A stretch of DNA of 64,000 bases from positions 28,095,616 through 28,159,615 of the forward strand of contig NC_084894.1 in NCBI RefSeq assembly GCF_958979055.1. Reading direction: 5' to 3'. Below the pieces are notes generated by a model. The model did not search any database, was not told the DNA's origin, and was given only the letters and a program-made list of their open reading frames with translations. This document shows positions 34,701 to 49,024 of the stretch, in pieces (the stretch's first letter is position 1; the number at the start of each line of letters is the position of its first letter). This DNA comes from Alnus glutinosa (lineage: Eukaryota > Streptophyta > Magnoliopsida > Fagales > Betulaceae). The translations under genes and the position numbers were made by a program.

Positions 34701-37700
34701 GATGGCGACAGAAAGATGGATGACTTGAACCTCCTTTATAGAGCATATGTTACAGATTCTTTATCTAACGGCCGCATGGAAGAAAATAAGGTGAATAAAC
34801 ACTGATGGTACTTTGTATGTCTCTAGTCATGTTTGTATTATCTTTTCTTTTATTCTATATAAACTAGAAATTGAATGTCAAATTCTTGTTGCAATGAAAA
34901 CACAGTTGTTGGGACAATTTCTAAGAAGATTATTATCTTTTAAGCAATTTTGTGCTTATTTTTGTGAGAATGTGATTGCCAAGATTAGTTATGAAAAAAG
35001 AGAATGTGATTGTCAAGATTGTTTTCTTGCTCTTTTTTAGCTGACTATTGTTTTTGAGCTAATATGCCTTTTTAAAGCAATAAGAACAACCCTCGAATAT
35101 CTAAATTTTATTCTATAACGTTCTTAATGTTATAATCTTACCTACACCAGTCTTTATCAAACCTGCCCTAATTCCTTATCATGCTGTTGAAAGCTTTTTA
35201 TTTTTATTTTTTTTTAAGCCAAGTCATAGGTTGATCTTTAAATTCATATTTCTAATGCTACTAACAACTTGGGCATTTATCTCTTATCATATTGTAATGG
35301 AGAGTCAACTCGATTCCTCTAAGGTCTTTTTTGGATTAACAATTGAGATATCATTAAAAGTGTAAGGTGCCTCCATGTACACATGAAGTATACAAGAGAA
35401 GCCACCTAGCTATTAGGGGCAAAAAGAACAAAAAAATCAGGATAACAAATTACCAAAGGAGAAACAAAAGCAGCTGTCTAAAGATACAATGTATTGAAAA
35501 ATAAAGACTTAATCTCCTCTAAAGTCCCCTCACGATTCTCAAAACTTTTATTATTTATTTCCCTTCATAGATACCACAAGAGGCATGAAAGCACTATTTT
35601 CTGCATAGCAGCACTCCGAGTGTTGCCAGCAGTCCACCAATAACCATACAAATCGACTACTTGTCTAGGCATAACCCAAGACAACCCAAATCAACTAAAG
35701 AAAACATTCCAAATGACATAAGCAACCTCACTATGAAGCAGAAGATGATCCACGGACTCCCATTCCTTTTACACATACAACATCAATCAACAACAATGAC
35801 GCGTTGCGTCTGGAGATTGTACATGGTAAGGATATTTTTTAGGGCCGCCGACCAACCAAAAAAGGCCACCCTCAACAGAACCTTAGTTCATCAAATACTT
35901 TTTCAAGGAAACGGAAACCATCATGGCAACTTATGACACAGTAGAATGATTTAACAACTAACAACCCCTTTTTGGAAGAGACCCACCACAGCTTGTCCTC
36001 CCCTTCTTATCTCATTCTCGCTAAATGTACCTTGGAGAATGAGGCAAAGGCTTTCACCTCCAAATCATGAGCCGCTCTAGCAAAGCTGACGTTCGATTGA
36101 ATGATACCTTCAAAAATTCCAGATGAGTCGCAACAGAAGCATCATTTGGCAAGCAATACCAAATAAATTTGGAAAGGCTTCCTTAAGGGTGGTATCCCAA
36201 AACCAAAGACCATGCCAGAATCTAACCTTAGAGCCATCTCCCAACCTTAAATTTGGTATGACTACAAAACTTTCTCCAAAGCCATTACCTAAGACAGCAT
36301 GATTGAATCTTAGCAAGTTTCTAATCCCTAACCCTCCCTCAGAGATTGGTGTATAAATCTTGGGACCATCTCACCGGGTGATATTTGAGCTCTTCACCTA
36401 GCCCCCCAAATAAGAAATCACCTAGGAGCTTCTCAATATGGGTTGCAACACTTGTAGGGATAGGAAATAGGGACATGAAGTACGTAGGTTAGTTGGATAG
36501 CGTGCTCTTGATATGGGTAATCCTACCATCCTTAGACAAATACAACCTTTTCCAACTAGCTAACCGGCATTCTATCTTAATAACACCGTCTCATATATGC
36601 TTGGCCTTATAGGATGCCCCCAATGGAAGACCAAGATACTTCAAGGGCAGAGACGCAACCCCACAACCCATAATTCCAACCAACCCAATCACATTATCAA
36701 CATCTCCCACAAGAACCAATTTTGACTTGGCCAAGTCTGTCTTCAAACCCGACGCAGCTTCAAAAAGTAAGAACGAACTTCATAGATTGCGAAGATGATT
36801 TGGGTTGGCCCCACATAAAAGTAAGGTATCATTAGCAAACAGAAGATGAGAAATATCAGTGCCTATCCCCACAAAGAAGCCATGGGATCAAATTTTTTCT
36901 CCTTATTAATATTGGATTGCGCTTTTTCCGCTTTTAATAAATTGTGATTACTTATCAAAAAAATTAATATTTGTGTATTTGAGTGAACACACATTTATCT
37001 CTAACAAACTGTAATAAATAATAAAATGCTTATAAAACTATAATTGGTTAGTGAATCTCGTTTCTTGGTGTTGGAGAGAGAATTTTCCATGATATTGTAA
37101 ATAATATGATATTTCTTATAACCAATTAAAATAACGCGTTATTGTTTTTGTGCTTGTCTGGTGCTTGGTTTGCTTTTTCTCAGGTTTGTTCATATCTCTG
37201 ACACATTATAGAATCCCCCTGTTATTAATATGTACATTTGTTTTGGATGTAGCTTGCTGCGTTAAATCAATTGAAGAATATATTTGGTTTAGGCAACCGA
37301 CAAGCAGAAGCCATCACACTAGATATAACCTCCAAGGTATACCGTAAGCGACTTTCACAGGCTGTTACTGGTGGTGATTTAGAAACGGCAGACAGCAAAG
37401 CAACCTTCCTTCAAAATCTCTGTGACGAGTTGCACTTTGATCCTCAAAAGGCCAGTGAGATTCATGAAGGTAATTGATATGTATATATTGCAAAAAAGTT
37501 TTGTTTAGGTTTTCATATTAGTTATGCAATATGTATCACTCAAACTTGATTATTTTGTTAAATGTTTTATCTGCTTCGTTAATTGCTAGATATGTCTTTG
37601 TCTTATAATTCTTTTGTTAATAGTACCTGACATATCTGTTTTGTCTCAAGAAATTTACCGGCAAAAACTTGAGCAATGCGTAGCTGATGGAGAACTTGAT

Positions 37701-37811
37701 GAGAATGATGTTTCTGCCTTGCTGAGGTTACGTGTCATGCTCTGTATACCTCAGCAGACTGTTGAAGCAGCCCACTCAGATATCTGTGGCAGTTTGTTTG
37801 AAAAGGTAACT

Positions 37812-37849
<38 letters not shown>

Positions 37850-40532
37850 CGGGTTTCCTTTATCTTCTTTTGTCATGTAATATATCTGGTTTTGAGATCA
37901 TAAGTATATGTTTTCATAATAATACCCTTTTTCTGTTCTGTGTTGTATTATGACATTTCAACTTGAATCCATGGGTTTTCCTATTCATGGTGCACCTCCA
38001 TCCCAATTCTTATACATTTACATGAGAGTTAGAATTATAGAGGTTGATGGGGTGCTGGAAATATCTTATGTTTTTATGATGGGGCACTAACCAGTGCTAT
38101 TAGCCTGTTGTTTAGAGCAGGGGCATTACCAGATTATGGCTTGAAAATCTCCAAATTTCAGTTGAGGACAAATTTTAGCAAAACATATAGCGGCTCTTCT
38201 AAAGCCCCCCAAAACTTAAGTATATACAATCCCATCCCTAACTTCCCCCCCCCCCCCCCCCCAAAATGCAAAATTTCTGGTTCTGTCCCCTGGGTTTAGA
38301 GATTGGTGTGGGTAAGTGGTGCGTCCTTCCCATTGCTGGATCAAATTAGTTGGTCATCAAAGATCAGTTCTATATTTTTCTTTTGCTGCTGTTAGTATGG
38401 TAAGTAGAAAGGAAAACTGAAATTTTGATTTTAGGGAGGATTTAAATCGATATAGGATACCAAATGGTGATCAATATAGTGCACCATGTTTCAGCCATTG
38501 CAACTGTTTCTTGATAGCTAGTACCAGAGACAAATGTTCTGGGAATTTCTCGATTCCATCTTAAAGACATACTAAACATTTGTGTCAGACATTGTAAATG
38601 GAAATTGTTGGTCACAATACCGATAATAAAGTTATTTTGGAATGAGTTTATTTAAAAGCAATAAACATCTTATTTTTTGGAAGCATTTTGCTAGTTGGAC
38701 ATTTAGTTTGTGATCAGACACTGTTTTCTGGTTTCAGTTTTTGCATAAATTAATTTCTTCGAAGACTTGTTGATTGCAATACGGCAAAATAAATAGATGC
38801 TTTGATATGAGAAAAGATTATGTGATTTTGTAATTTGTTTGTATCAAAAAATGATGTAATTGATAGTAATGTTCTTGACCAATATGCTGGATTATGCTAA
38901 TTTATATATTATTTTCCAGGCAGTGAAGGATGCAATTTCAGCTGGTGTTGATGGTTATGATGCTGATGTCAAGAAATCTGTGCAAAAGGCAGCACACGGC
39001 TTACGGCTGACTAAGGAAGTTGCCATGTCTATTGCTAGCAAGGCAGTAAGTATCCACTTTCAGCGCTTTGCATTGATGGCTTAGAGATGAAGTTCTGAAT
39101 CTAAATTTATTCGTGTTCCCTTTTCTTCAAATTAATTTTATGCAGGTCCGAAAGATTTTCATCAACTACATAAAACGAGCACGAGCTGCTGGGAGCCGTA
39201 CTGAGTCTGCAAAAGAACTTAAGAAGATGATAGCTTTCAACACTTTGGTTGTAACTGAGTTATTGGCGGATATAAAAGGCGACTCATCTGACACCTCACC
39301 AGAAGAACCTGTAAAGGAGGAAGACAAACCAGTTGAAGACAAACAAGTTGAAGAGGATGAGGAATGGGAATCTATTCAGTCACTTAGGAAAATAAGACCT
39401 GGCAATGAACTTGCTGCTAAGTTGGGGAAGCCTGGCCAGACAGAGATAACTCTCAAAGATGACCTTCCAGAAAGAGAGAGGACTGACCTCTACAAGACAT
39501 ATTTGCTTTTTTGTCTAACTGGTGAAGTGAAAAAGATTCCATTTGGTGCTCAGATTACTACAAAAAAGGATGATTCAGAGTTTGTTCTGCTAAATCAGCT
39601 TGGTGGGATCCTTGGTTTGAGTACCAAGGAGATAGTGGAAGTACATAGGAGCCTAGCTGAGCAGGCTTTTAGGCAACAAGCTGAGGTGATTTTAGCTGAT
39701 GGACAGTTGACAAAAGCCAGGGTAGAGCAGCTTGATCAGTTGCAGAAGCAAGTTGGCTTGCCTCCACAATATGCACAGAAGATAATAAAGAGCATAACCA
39801 CTACAAAAATGGCAGCTGCCATCGAAACAGCTGTTGGCCAGGGAAGGCTTACTATAAAGCAGATAAGAGAACTTAAGGAAGCAGGTGTCGAATTAGATAA
39901 CATGATATCTGAGAGCTTGCGAGAGAACCTCTTCAAAAAAACTGTGGATGACATTTTCTCATCTGGCACTGGCGAGTTCACTGAGGAAGAAGTCTATGAA
40001 AAAATCCCATCAGATCTCAGCATTAATGCTGAGAAGGCAAAAAGTGTTGTTATTGAGCTTGCACGAACTAGATTAGCAAATTCTTTAGTTCAAGCCGTGT
40101 CACTGCTAAGGCAGAGAAATCGACAAGGAGTGGTATGGAGTTTTATGAACTAATTATCCCTGTTTTTATTTTTCATTTATATGTCGATGGTGGTCAGTTA
40201 ATGATTTGAACTGATCCTATAGTGTAGGAGTCTGTTAATATCTGAATGTGTAGACGGATAGGTTTGAAGGCTCATTTCTGCTGGTGCAGGTTTCCTCTCT
40301 TAATGATTTGCTGGCTTGTGACAAAGCTGTACCTTCCAAGCCACTGTCGTGGGAGGTGCCAGAGGAGCTAGCTGATCTATATGCTATATACCTCAACAGT
40401 GAGCCAGCACCAGAGAAACTGTCTCGTGTGCAGTATCTGTTGGGGATAGATGATTCGACGGCAGATGCTCTCCGGGAAATGGGAGATAGAACAATTTCTG
40501 TAGGTGAAGAAGAAGAGAAGTTTGTATTTTGA
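31729..40532 (+). CDS. TIC110: TIC110, chloroplast inner-envelope protein import translocon
   Basis: Fifteen exons: 31729-32246, 32460-32519, 32707-32830, 32944-33012, 33109-33207, 33373-33439, 33789-33853, 33940-34034, 34458-34582, 34690-34790, 37253-37469, 37651-37805, 38920-39045, 39146-40132 and 40290-40532. Phases join throughout, giving 1016 residues, the length I recall for TIC110. The protein sits in the chloroplast inner envelope, its helical repeats in the stroma forming a scaffold for incoming precursors and chaperones. Residues 1-50 are a Ser/Arg-rich transit peptide; two hydrophobic helices follow (about 91-109 and 118-137, Gly/Ala-rich). Diagnostic stretches include [34 protein letters not shown] and [15 protein letters not shown]. 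An acidic linker ([21 protein letters not shown]) lies in exon 14. Intron 10 is unusually long (2.46 kb) because of LINE debris. Confidence 0.95.
35327..36896 (-). pseudogene. Degenerate L1-type LINE, antisense in TIC110 intron 10
   Basis: On the minus strand, translation in shifting frames gives the C-terminal part of a plant LINE ORF2: a segment equivalent to [18 protein letters not shown] near 36625, [22 protein letters not shown] sequence near 36450, and in the open frame 36316-36110 [16 protein letters not shown] and [12 protein letters not shown]. Numerous stops and frameshifts are present. The minus-strand 3' end is an A-run (seen as T at 35327-35332). The reverse transcriptase core lies upstream of what is retained, so the copy is 5'-truncated. 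It must be spliced out with intron 10. Confidence 0.85.
36915..36962 (+). mobile_element. Short LINE 3' tail insertion
   Basis: The block GATTGCGCTTTTTCCGC... ends AATTGTGATTACTTATC plus an A-run, and is flanked by ATTAATATTG (36905-36914) and ATTAATATTT (36963-36972). The tail matches the two micro-insertions in the pseudouridine synthase introns, so all three probably derive from one LINE family. Confidence 0.55.
37814..37849 (+). repeat. Long T homopolymer at the start of TIC110 intron 12
   Basis: An unbroken T-run of about 36 bases begins eight bases after the exon 12 donor. Confidence 0.9.
38245..38262 (+). repeat. C homopolymer in TIC110 intron 12
   Basis: Eighteen consecutive C residues, complementary to the G-run in the 3' untranslated region of the same gene. 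Confidence 0.9.
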
Positions 40533-40582
40533 GTGTGGTAAGATGGTTGCAAATAGCAAATAGCTTTGTTAGGCACATTGAA

Positions 40583-40588
40583 GGGGGG

Positions 40589-40629
<41 letters not shown>
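40583..40629 (+). repeat. G homopolymer 50 bases after the TIC110 stop
   Basis: Six G, one C, then forty uninterrupted G. Its position suggests it lies in the 3' untranslated region. Such a run can form stacked G-quadruplexes. It could also be an assembly or polymerase-slippage artefact. Confidence 0.85.
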
Positions 40630-40631
<2 letters not shown>

Positions 40632-40632
40632 A

Positions 40633-43196
40633 TAAGCAGCTACCTGATTGGCTCACTTTATCTGCCAGCTTTTTTTCTGCGTGTAATAATTAAGGGAGAG
40701 AAAATCAGTATGTGTTGTGAAGACAAGTTTTTGGCGTGACATTAGATGAAAAGCAGTATAGCTACTTTTTAATGGGACATTACATGAAATTCTGCATAGC
40801 CACAGAAAAATCAATAGATCTGCTAAAGTAAATTTTGACACGGCTGTCTCCAAGCAAATTTTGAACATTTTTGAGAGAATCATTTGTTTAACTATTTAAT
40901 TACTCGGGCTAAAATATAGGCTTACGGCATCCATTTCTAGGTCTTGTCTATGTTCTTTAATTTTTTGATAGAGCATGTCATTCTTGCATGTTTTTTTTTT
41001 TTTTACTCTAAAGTCTAAAGATATGTCAGTTTATTAGTTTAATACTAGTTGGGTAGAAAATTGTCCTTTTCAGAATTACTTAGTTGTTAATAAGAAAACA
41101 TATGACATGCAATGTGAACTCTACATTAGGGTATCAATTCATGTTCAGGTCATGTTAAGACATGAGTATGAAATTATATAGGTTAATTATAACTTGACCC
41201 ATTTAATTAAATAGATTAAACCCTTCAACTTAACCTGTTAATATCTTGTTAGGTTCGTAATTCGTATTAAAAATTGTCGATTCTTATGTCACGTATTGAG
41301 TTTAGGTCGTATTAAGGTATGAATATGAGACTATATTAGTCAACTTTAACTCAACCCCTTTAATTAAATGAGTTAGACCTTTCAATCCTAACTCGTTAAT
41401 TTTGTATTGGGTTTGTATCAGGTTTGCGGATCGTGTAGAAAATTGCCAGTCTTACTCTACATATGGATATATACTATGGTTTAGGCTCTGCAACGTGGCA
41501 TGTAGGTACTGGTTTTTTTTTTGTTTTGCTTACTAATGCTAAGCACAAGTATTAATTCAATCATTAATGTATAGTGTTAGCTCTGCATGGTGATCATAAG
41601 AGCAGAATTTTTAACCATGTGTTAAGTTTGGCATTGTGGTAGCGTTCAATCGGTCATCGGTGCATCCAGCAGTCAAAAATGTACTTCTCGCCATTCAACC
41701 ATTCAACCATACTCATTAGAGCTCCTGTGTACATAATTCGTCAATTGTCACCCCTCTTCCACCAAAGAAAATAAGTACAAATGTCAATTAGAAAAATGAG
41801 TACAAATGTCAATTATCTCTCTCACATTCAATGATCGATGCTTAGTATTATGCAATTCTAGAACTAGTTCTATATTATTTTAAGAGTAAGGGTAGGGATA
41901 TTATAGTTTTTATTATAAATTTCTTACAAATTGACGTGACAGTTCATCCGAAAATTATCACGTGAGTTTGTAAGGGAGAACTTAAACATTGTCATGAATT
42001 AGGCCCCCTGGCACTAGTACGTTTAAGCCGTGGCACCTGAAATTTATCCTTGCTCCTGAATTTAATAGTTTGATTCCTGGTCCCGATCAACTTTCTTTTA
42101 GCTTTTAGTTCATTCTAGCGATTTCTGTAAATAATTATGTTCTAAGTTTAAAGTCAAATTTTTTCATTCATATGGCACACAACATGGTACTTATGGGATT
42201 GCTATGTGATTTTATAAAGGGCATTAGTATTTCAAGTATTTTTCTACGTAGTTATCCAAATATTTTCCTCATTTTAATGATGAAAGTTTTAAAGAAAATC
42301 AGTGCCCTTATAGCACGCACCTTGGTGTCAATATATATATCATGAGTAGTGCATGTAGGTTGACCACGATGAACAACAAAACCATCTTAGGAAACCAGGG
42401 CGCACGACAGTTTTGTTGACCATGTTGCTACCATTAGAATCATTGATTAATCCGTCCTTGAATTAATTATAGTTGAAAAAAAATTAAATTCAAAAAAATT
42501 GATTGGCAGTGACGTTGCATCAGCAAAGTAAAATAAAAGTAAGATAAAAAGTCTGCAGTCATATTTTGAGTCAGACAATAATTAAACAGTCGTACTTTTA
42601 TAAAACTGAACTTTGTTTGGATGGAGGGAGAAGAAAAGAAAACGAAAGCATAATGAGTTAGTTTAGCGTTCCTTCTTTGTGGGTGTATTTTTAAAGAGGA
42701 GAGGATTTGAGGGGTTTTGAAATAGAAGTGATCATATAAAAGAGAAAAGTATTTATTAATAGTAATTCATTTCATGTTATTGTTTTAAAACAATACTTGG
42801 ATATATGCACTAATACAAGCATATATAATGTGGGGCTTTAATGGCGTACTTTGGCACTTGGTACAAGTTCTTTTATAATTAGCTTTGTCTATATATGAGT
42901 AGAAAATAGAAAATGCATCTTTGTCTATATAAATAGCTTTGTTTTGGTAATTTGAAGGAGGTATATGAACTTTTCCCTATCTTTTCTGAATAATGAGGAG
43001 AAATCTCGTACGCATAGCTAATTAACCACAAGAGGATTATATTATTCTAATACACATAAAATTAACCCCAATCACTTGAATTATTGTCCCTCACCTAAAC
43101 ATTAAGTCAATCAGGATTCGAACTACAACCAACAATGTGAGAAGCATATTTACTTGTCAGTGGAAGCGACCCCAAGAGACAATTTATCATTCTTAG

Positions 43197-43236
<40 letters not shown>

Positions 43237-43863
43237 GTCAATGAACACGCTATATATTATATTATCAAGTTTTAATTTTCTCCCTTCTAGTTGACAACCA
43301 AACGAGGAAAAATATTGGTGGGCTTGGTAACACTTTTTAGGACATTTTTTTCGTTCTTTTAGCAAAAATCAAAAACATTAACAAATAACACAAGAGTCAA
43401 AATTACTTTCACTTTTATGTTATATCTATGTCATATCGCGGAAAAAGAAAAAGATCATAATCTAAAAAGTTTTACCAAACGAATCCTAATCTTTCATTAA
43501 TTACTCCCTTTGATTATTAAATAAACCATTAATTAACCATCCAATGATCCAAATAAAGAAAAGAGATAGATAGTCCCTTTCCCTCCCTTCCCTTGCTCCT
43601 TTCAAATTCCCAAACATAGTGTAAGATTTTGGTACCGCAGCATTTGAAATAAAGTTAAAGAGAAGTTAGCTATGAGTCCCATCAGAACGACAACAGACAG
43701 TTGGAACTTGGAAGATCAACTCATGATCAAGTTTTATCTTTATTTATTTTTGTTTGACAATATTAGATATAAGGCTCAAATGTCAAATACGCGGCTCTCA
43801 AAGGGGGAAAATTTTGAACAGATCCTCGATCCGTCAGAGCTCTCCACTAACCCATTCTAGCAA
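40633..43863. other. Intergenic between TIC110 and the peroxidase duplication
   Basis: AT-rich, with a dispersed repeat (41120-41450) and a TA microsatellite at 43199-43233. The open frames at 43150-43365 and 43672-43860 have no family resemblance. No gene seen. Confidence 0.6.
41120..41450. repeat. Second copy of the 23575-23955 repeat family
   Basis: Shares GACATGAGTATGA(A)ATTATATAGGTTAA, CCATTTAATTAAAT, TTCAA(T/C)CCTAACTCG and a GTGTAGAAAATTG-type end with the repeat at 23575-23955, again as two imperfect halves. Confidence 0.5.
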
Positions 43864-44899
43864 ATTAAGGTAATATGAACCTTTTAGACTTTGTTACCGT
43901 TTACTTTGCAGAGATTATTACTTGTTTATAACATTCCCTTTTGAAACTGCTCCTACGACTAGTTGAAGGTTCTAAAGTTTGGGGGATTTGCAGAAGATAT
44001 ATGGCTTCCAGATCAACGCCAGTGCAAAGGTTTCAAGCACTAAAAGGGTATTTGGCCTTAATTAGGTTTGATTGACTAATTAGATTCCTACACCAATTGT
44101 GTTCACACGCTAGCTATTCAACTACTTCAAAGTTTGTCAAAAGTAGCAGCTTGAGGCCCTTTGGCTTTTCCACTTTCAGTTAATTTTTCCCTTAATTAAT
44201 TATATATGCATCCGCCCACCGGGCCGGCGCCACTCCAATGATTTCTTTTTGTCTTGTAGCAGGTGACCGGTCGTCTAGTCCGGCCGTCCAAAAATTTGAA
44301 AGAGTTATATTCAAAGAGATATTTCCTACATTAGTCCTACACGGTAAGAGTTACTTGTGGAAGAATTAACCATGACAGGCCGAATTAGTCTAGCTCCCAT
44401 TGTCCCAAAACAAGGGCCGGGTTGAAACCGGTCTATTAAACTTACGTGTGCACGTGATTTTCACATGCATTTCTAATAGAAGTTTTCCAACACATACCCA
44501 CATATTTTTAAATTAACATCTATTAATCCTATTAAAAATGTATGCAAGAATCTTGTAAGTTAAGAACATATGTCAATTTAATGAGAGGAAAACTTTGTAC
44601 TGCCTCAAAATCTGATCTAATGAGGCCCTAACCGTGCCCTGCTGTTGGGAAAGAATCGTCCGATCGCCACATATATTGAGGTGGGTTAGGAAATTAATTA
44701 AGAAAATCTTTAACACAATTTAACTTTTACCTTTCTGAAAGACAGGATTTGATCAGTTGACATTCCATAACATATATTACCATCAAGTCACAAAGATGCA
44801 CGGCTTTACCAATTTCAGTGGCCAAATACCCTTCTTAATTCCCTGTTTATTTTCCAATATTTAAAGAATCTTTGACCTAGGCACTCCCAAGATTTCCTC

Positions 44900-44907
44900 T
44901 ATATATA
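44900..44907 (+). promoter_or_regulatory. TATA box of peroxidase 1
   Basis: TATATATA, 69 bp before the start codon, in a context conserved in copy B (CCTCTATATATACGCGCAG). Confidence 0.7.
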
Positions 44908-44975
44908 CGCGCAGTTTCATCTATTATTCCCAACCAAAGACGAAAGAACAAATCACAAGCTCTACTTTTTGAAAT

Positions 44976-46478
<1,503 letters not shown>

Positions 46479-47458
46479 ACCTTACCACGTAATGAACCAA
46501 GTTGCCTATATAGAATATATATATATATAGTAATTTCAATTCCTGTGTTTTGTGAAAGTAAATTTAAGAAACGGGGTTTGACCAAGATGATCAACCCGTA
46601 TATATAAATTAAGCTTGTGCTTGTAATAAGATAAGTTTCAAAATAATACAAAGTCTCTGTTATCTCTTTATCAATCTCAATCTACATCTGATCTGATGTT
46701 GAATTCCAGTATAAATCATCTTTATATATCTTCAACATTCTGTTTAAGTAAAACATCATCTTGAACAGCGCGCAGCTTCTCGACATTCTCGAATTTGGAC
46801 AGGGACACCTGCAGCATTATCTGCGACATCACTTGAATCAGTATTATTCACTTTAACATTTTGTTCAGCCAGTCGCTATGGTAAAGTGATTTGGATCAAA
46901 TTAAACATCATAAATGAATCCCGTTAGTGTAATTTGCTTTTGTAGTTTTTGTTCTTGAAAGGAGTTGGTGTGAATTGTGAGACAAAAAGAGCTTTTATTT
47001 TGAATATTGCTAATCTAAAAACAGAGAGTTGGAAATAAATAAGCAACTTTCTTTCATGACTAATGCTACTACACCAACATGCTACACCCTCAGTCCACTT
47101 TGCAAATTCCATATAGCAGATTTTGCAACAATTTTTACCTTACACTTTGCAAATTCATGCTAATCTCAAACAGAAGTTGTGTTGTTGCTCAAACTTAAAA
47201 CTTAATGCTCGCCCTTCGAAAGTTTGTCTTGGATGCTAGCCTTGGTGCTGAACTCGATCTTCATATATAATATTAATCTTCACAGGCACAACTCTTATAT
47301 TGTGATCTGAGTTACTAAGCGACACGCTAAAACCCATATATATACATTGAAGAACCATTTTGAACTTAGGCCAAATACTCAACCAAGAATATCTACAATG
47401 CAAGAGATCGAGGGTCACTCCACGCATGTTGGGTGAGAGTGTTTGGGTGAAATTGATG
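46479..47458. other. 3' UTR and downstream DNA of peroxidase 1
   Basis: A TA tract (46519-46530) follows the stop. The rest is near-identical to 53299-54034 plus 56022-56297 in copy B, including the open frame at 46924-47112, which is conserved only because the duplication is young. No gene recognised. Confidence 0.6.
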
Positions 47459-47466
47459 AACACATA

Positions 47467-47940
47467 TAAGGCCGGCTTAACCAATTTTGAGGCTTAAAGC
47501 GACAACTTAAGTGGGGCCTTTTTTATATTTAAATATTTAATTAAATAATTTTAATTTTAAATCATTCTTTTTGCTTTTTGCCTTTAATTTTTTTTTTTTC
47601 AATCGATTTGCAAAATTCATCTTTGTTAGGAGACATTTAACTTTAACTGATGTTATATTTTGTGTTGAGTTGTATATAATTTCAATTATTTGTATTTCTT
47701 TTTTTTACTGTAATTGAGACTTTATTAAAAAAGCATCAACTTTTTTTTGTCATAATATTATTTTTTACCATATATAATTGGGGCCTTAATTAAAGAGCAT
47801 TGACCAACTTTTTTTTGGTCATAAATGAGCTTTAATTTGTTTATAATATGAAAATTAATTATACTATCTTTATTTGGAACTTTATTTAATTGGAGGCCTT
47901 AGGCGATTGCCTAATTTGCTTAGGCATTGAGCTGGTACTG
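47467..47940. mobile_element. hAT-like non-autonomous element (474 bp), copy A
   Basis: Left end TAAGGCCGGCTTAACC and right end ...GGCATTGAGCTGGTACTG; near-matching 8-bp flanks AACACATA (47459-47466) and AACATATA (47941-47948). The interior contains GGGGCCTTAATTAAAGAGCATTGACC blocks shared with the related 788-bp element at 49025. In copy B only the right part survives (to about 56629). Confidence 0.6.
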
Positions 47941-48189
47941 AACATATATATATATATAGACACACACACACTTCCGAATGACCCAATCTTATTTTATTTT
48001 TATTTTTTTTCTCTTTTGTGGAGTGTTTTTTCGACATGTCGTTAAGGGGGAGGTTTATAGGCTAATAGATTTGATTATGTAGCCTCTACTCTGTTAGACA
48101 CATTTTGACCTCCCGAGAATAACGGATGTCAATAGTCTAGGTGGCAGGGGCTAGAATATAGTAGATGCAGCTTAATTCCTTTTATGCTT

Positions 48190-48360
48190 GAGGAATGCTA
48201 GACATCCAAACACTTTGTTCCAGAATTTGGTTCCAAACTGATGTGTCATAATTTCATGAGATCTATCATTTTGGAAAGTGTGCCACAATCTCATAGGATT
48301 GTGACACATCAGTTTGGAACCAAATTCTGGAAAAAAATGTTTGGATGTCTAGCATTTCTC
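48190..48360. mobile_element. Mutator-like MITE (171 bp) present only in copy A
   Basis: Long inverted repeats of about 60 bp run from each end (GAGGAATGCTAGACATCC... and its complement ending GGATGTCTAGCATTTCTC) and meet near the middle. A perfect 9-bp target duplication, TTTATGCTT, sits at 48181-48189 and 48361-48369. Copy B shows the single unoccupied TTTATGCTT at 56843-56851. Confidence 0.92.
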
Positions 48361-49024
48361 TTTATGCTTTGTGCACCCGTCCTAGATCCCCAATCACATT
48401 GGGTTCAATTAGCCTATATATATAGGGCTTTGTTGAGGATGGGCTGACTTGGGCCAATAAATGGATTAGAAAAGCCCACTTCTAAGGAATTTATTGTGTA
48501 CGTGGTACACCACATATGTATACCTAAGTTCTGGAATGTTATTAATCTAGCGAATTTTGTAACGCTCAAAAGACACAATCTCCCATATCGAAAGAAGAAA
48601 ATGTTGTCATGATCAGTAGAATAGAATATTATTCTCTCGATCTCTCACAAGAAATCAAATAATCGATTTCTGCCTATACGAGAGGAGGAGGGGTTTAAAG
48701 GAAGGGAGAGTTGTATCTCCCATTAATGTGTAGCCCATAAGCCCAATGGGCCTACAATGGACCAAATTAAGAAAATGTGATTGAGTCCACTTGCAACCCT
48801 CGAGAGGTATATATTTTGATCGCATATTGTTGGGTTGAAATAAGATCAAACTATTTTGTGGTCTAAACGTGAAAATTAGTCCCCCATTGAGCTGAATACA
48901 AGTACTTATGCCACGTTGTTAAGTGAGTTTGGGCTATATATATAAGCTGCTTTAGAAAACTCTAAATATAATTGTAACTTGACTTAATCATTTTAAAATA
49001 ATAATACAGATGTGATTAATACTT

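Noticed and set aside
43672..43860. 62-residue open frame just upstream of duplication copy A
   Set aside because: Outside the duplicated unit, no family resemblance and no splice or promoter signals.
46924..47112. 62-residue minus-strand frame conserved in both duplication copies (also 53764-53952)
   Set aside because: Identity is explained by the recent segmental duplication of non-coding DNA; no homology recognised.
48241..48447. 68-residue open frame
   Set aside because: It starts inside the 171-bp MITE and is absent from copy B.
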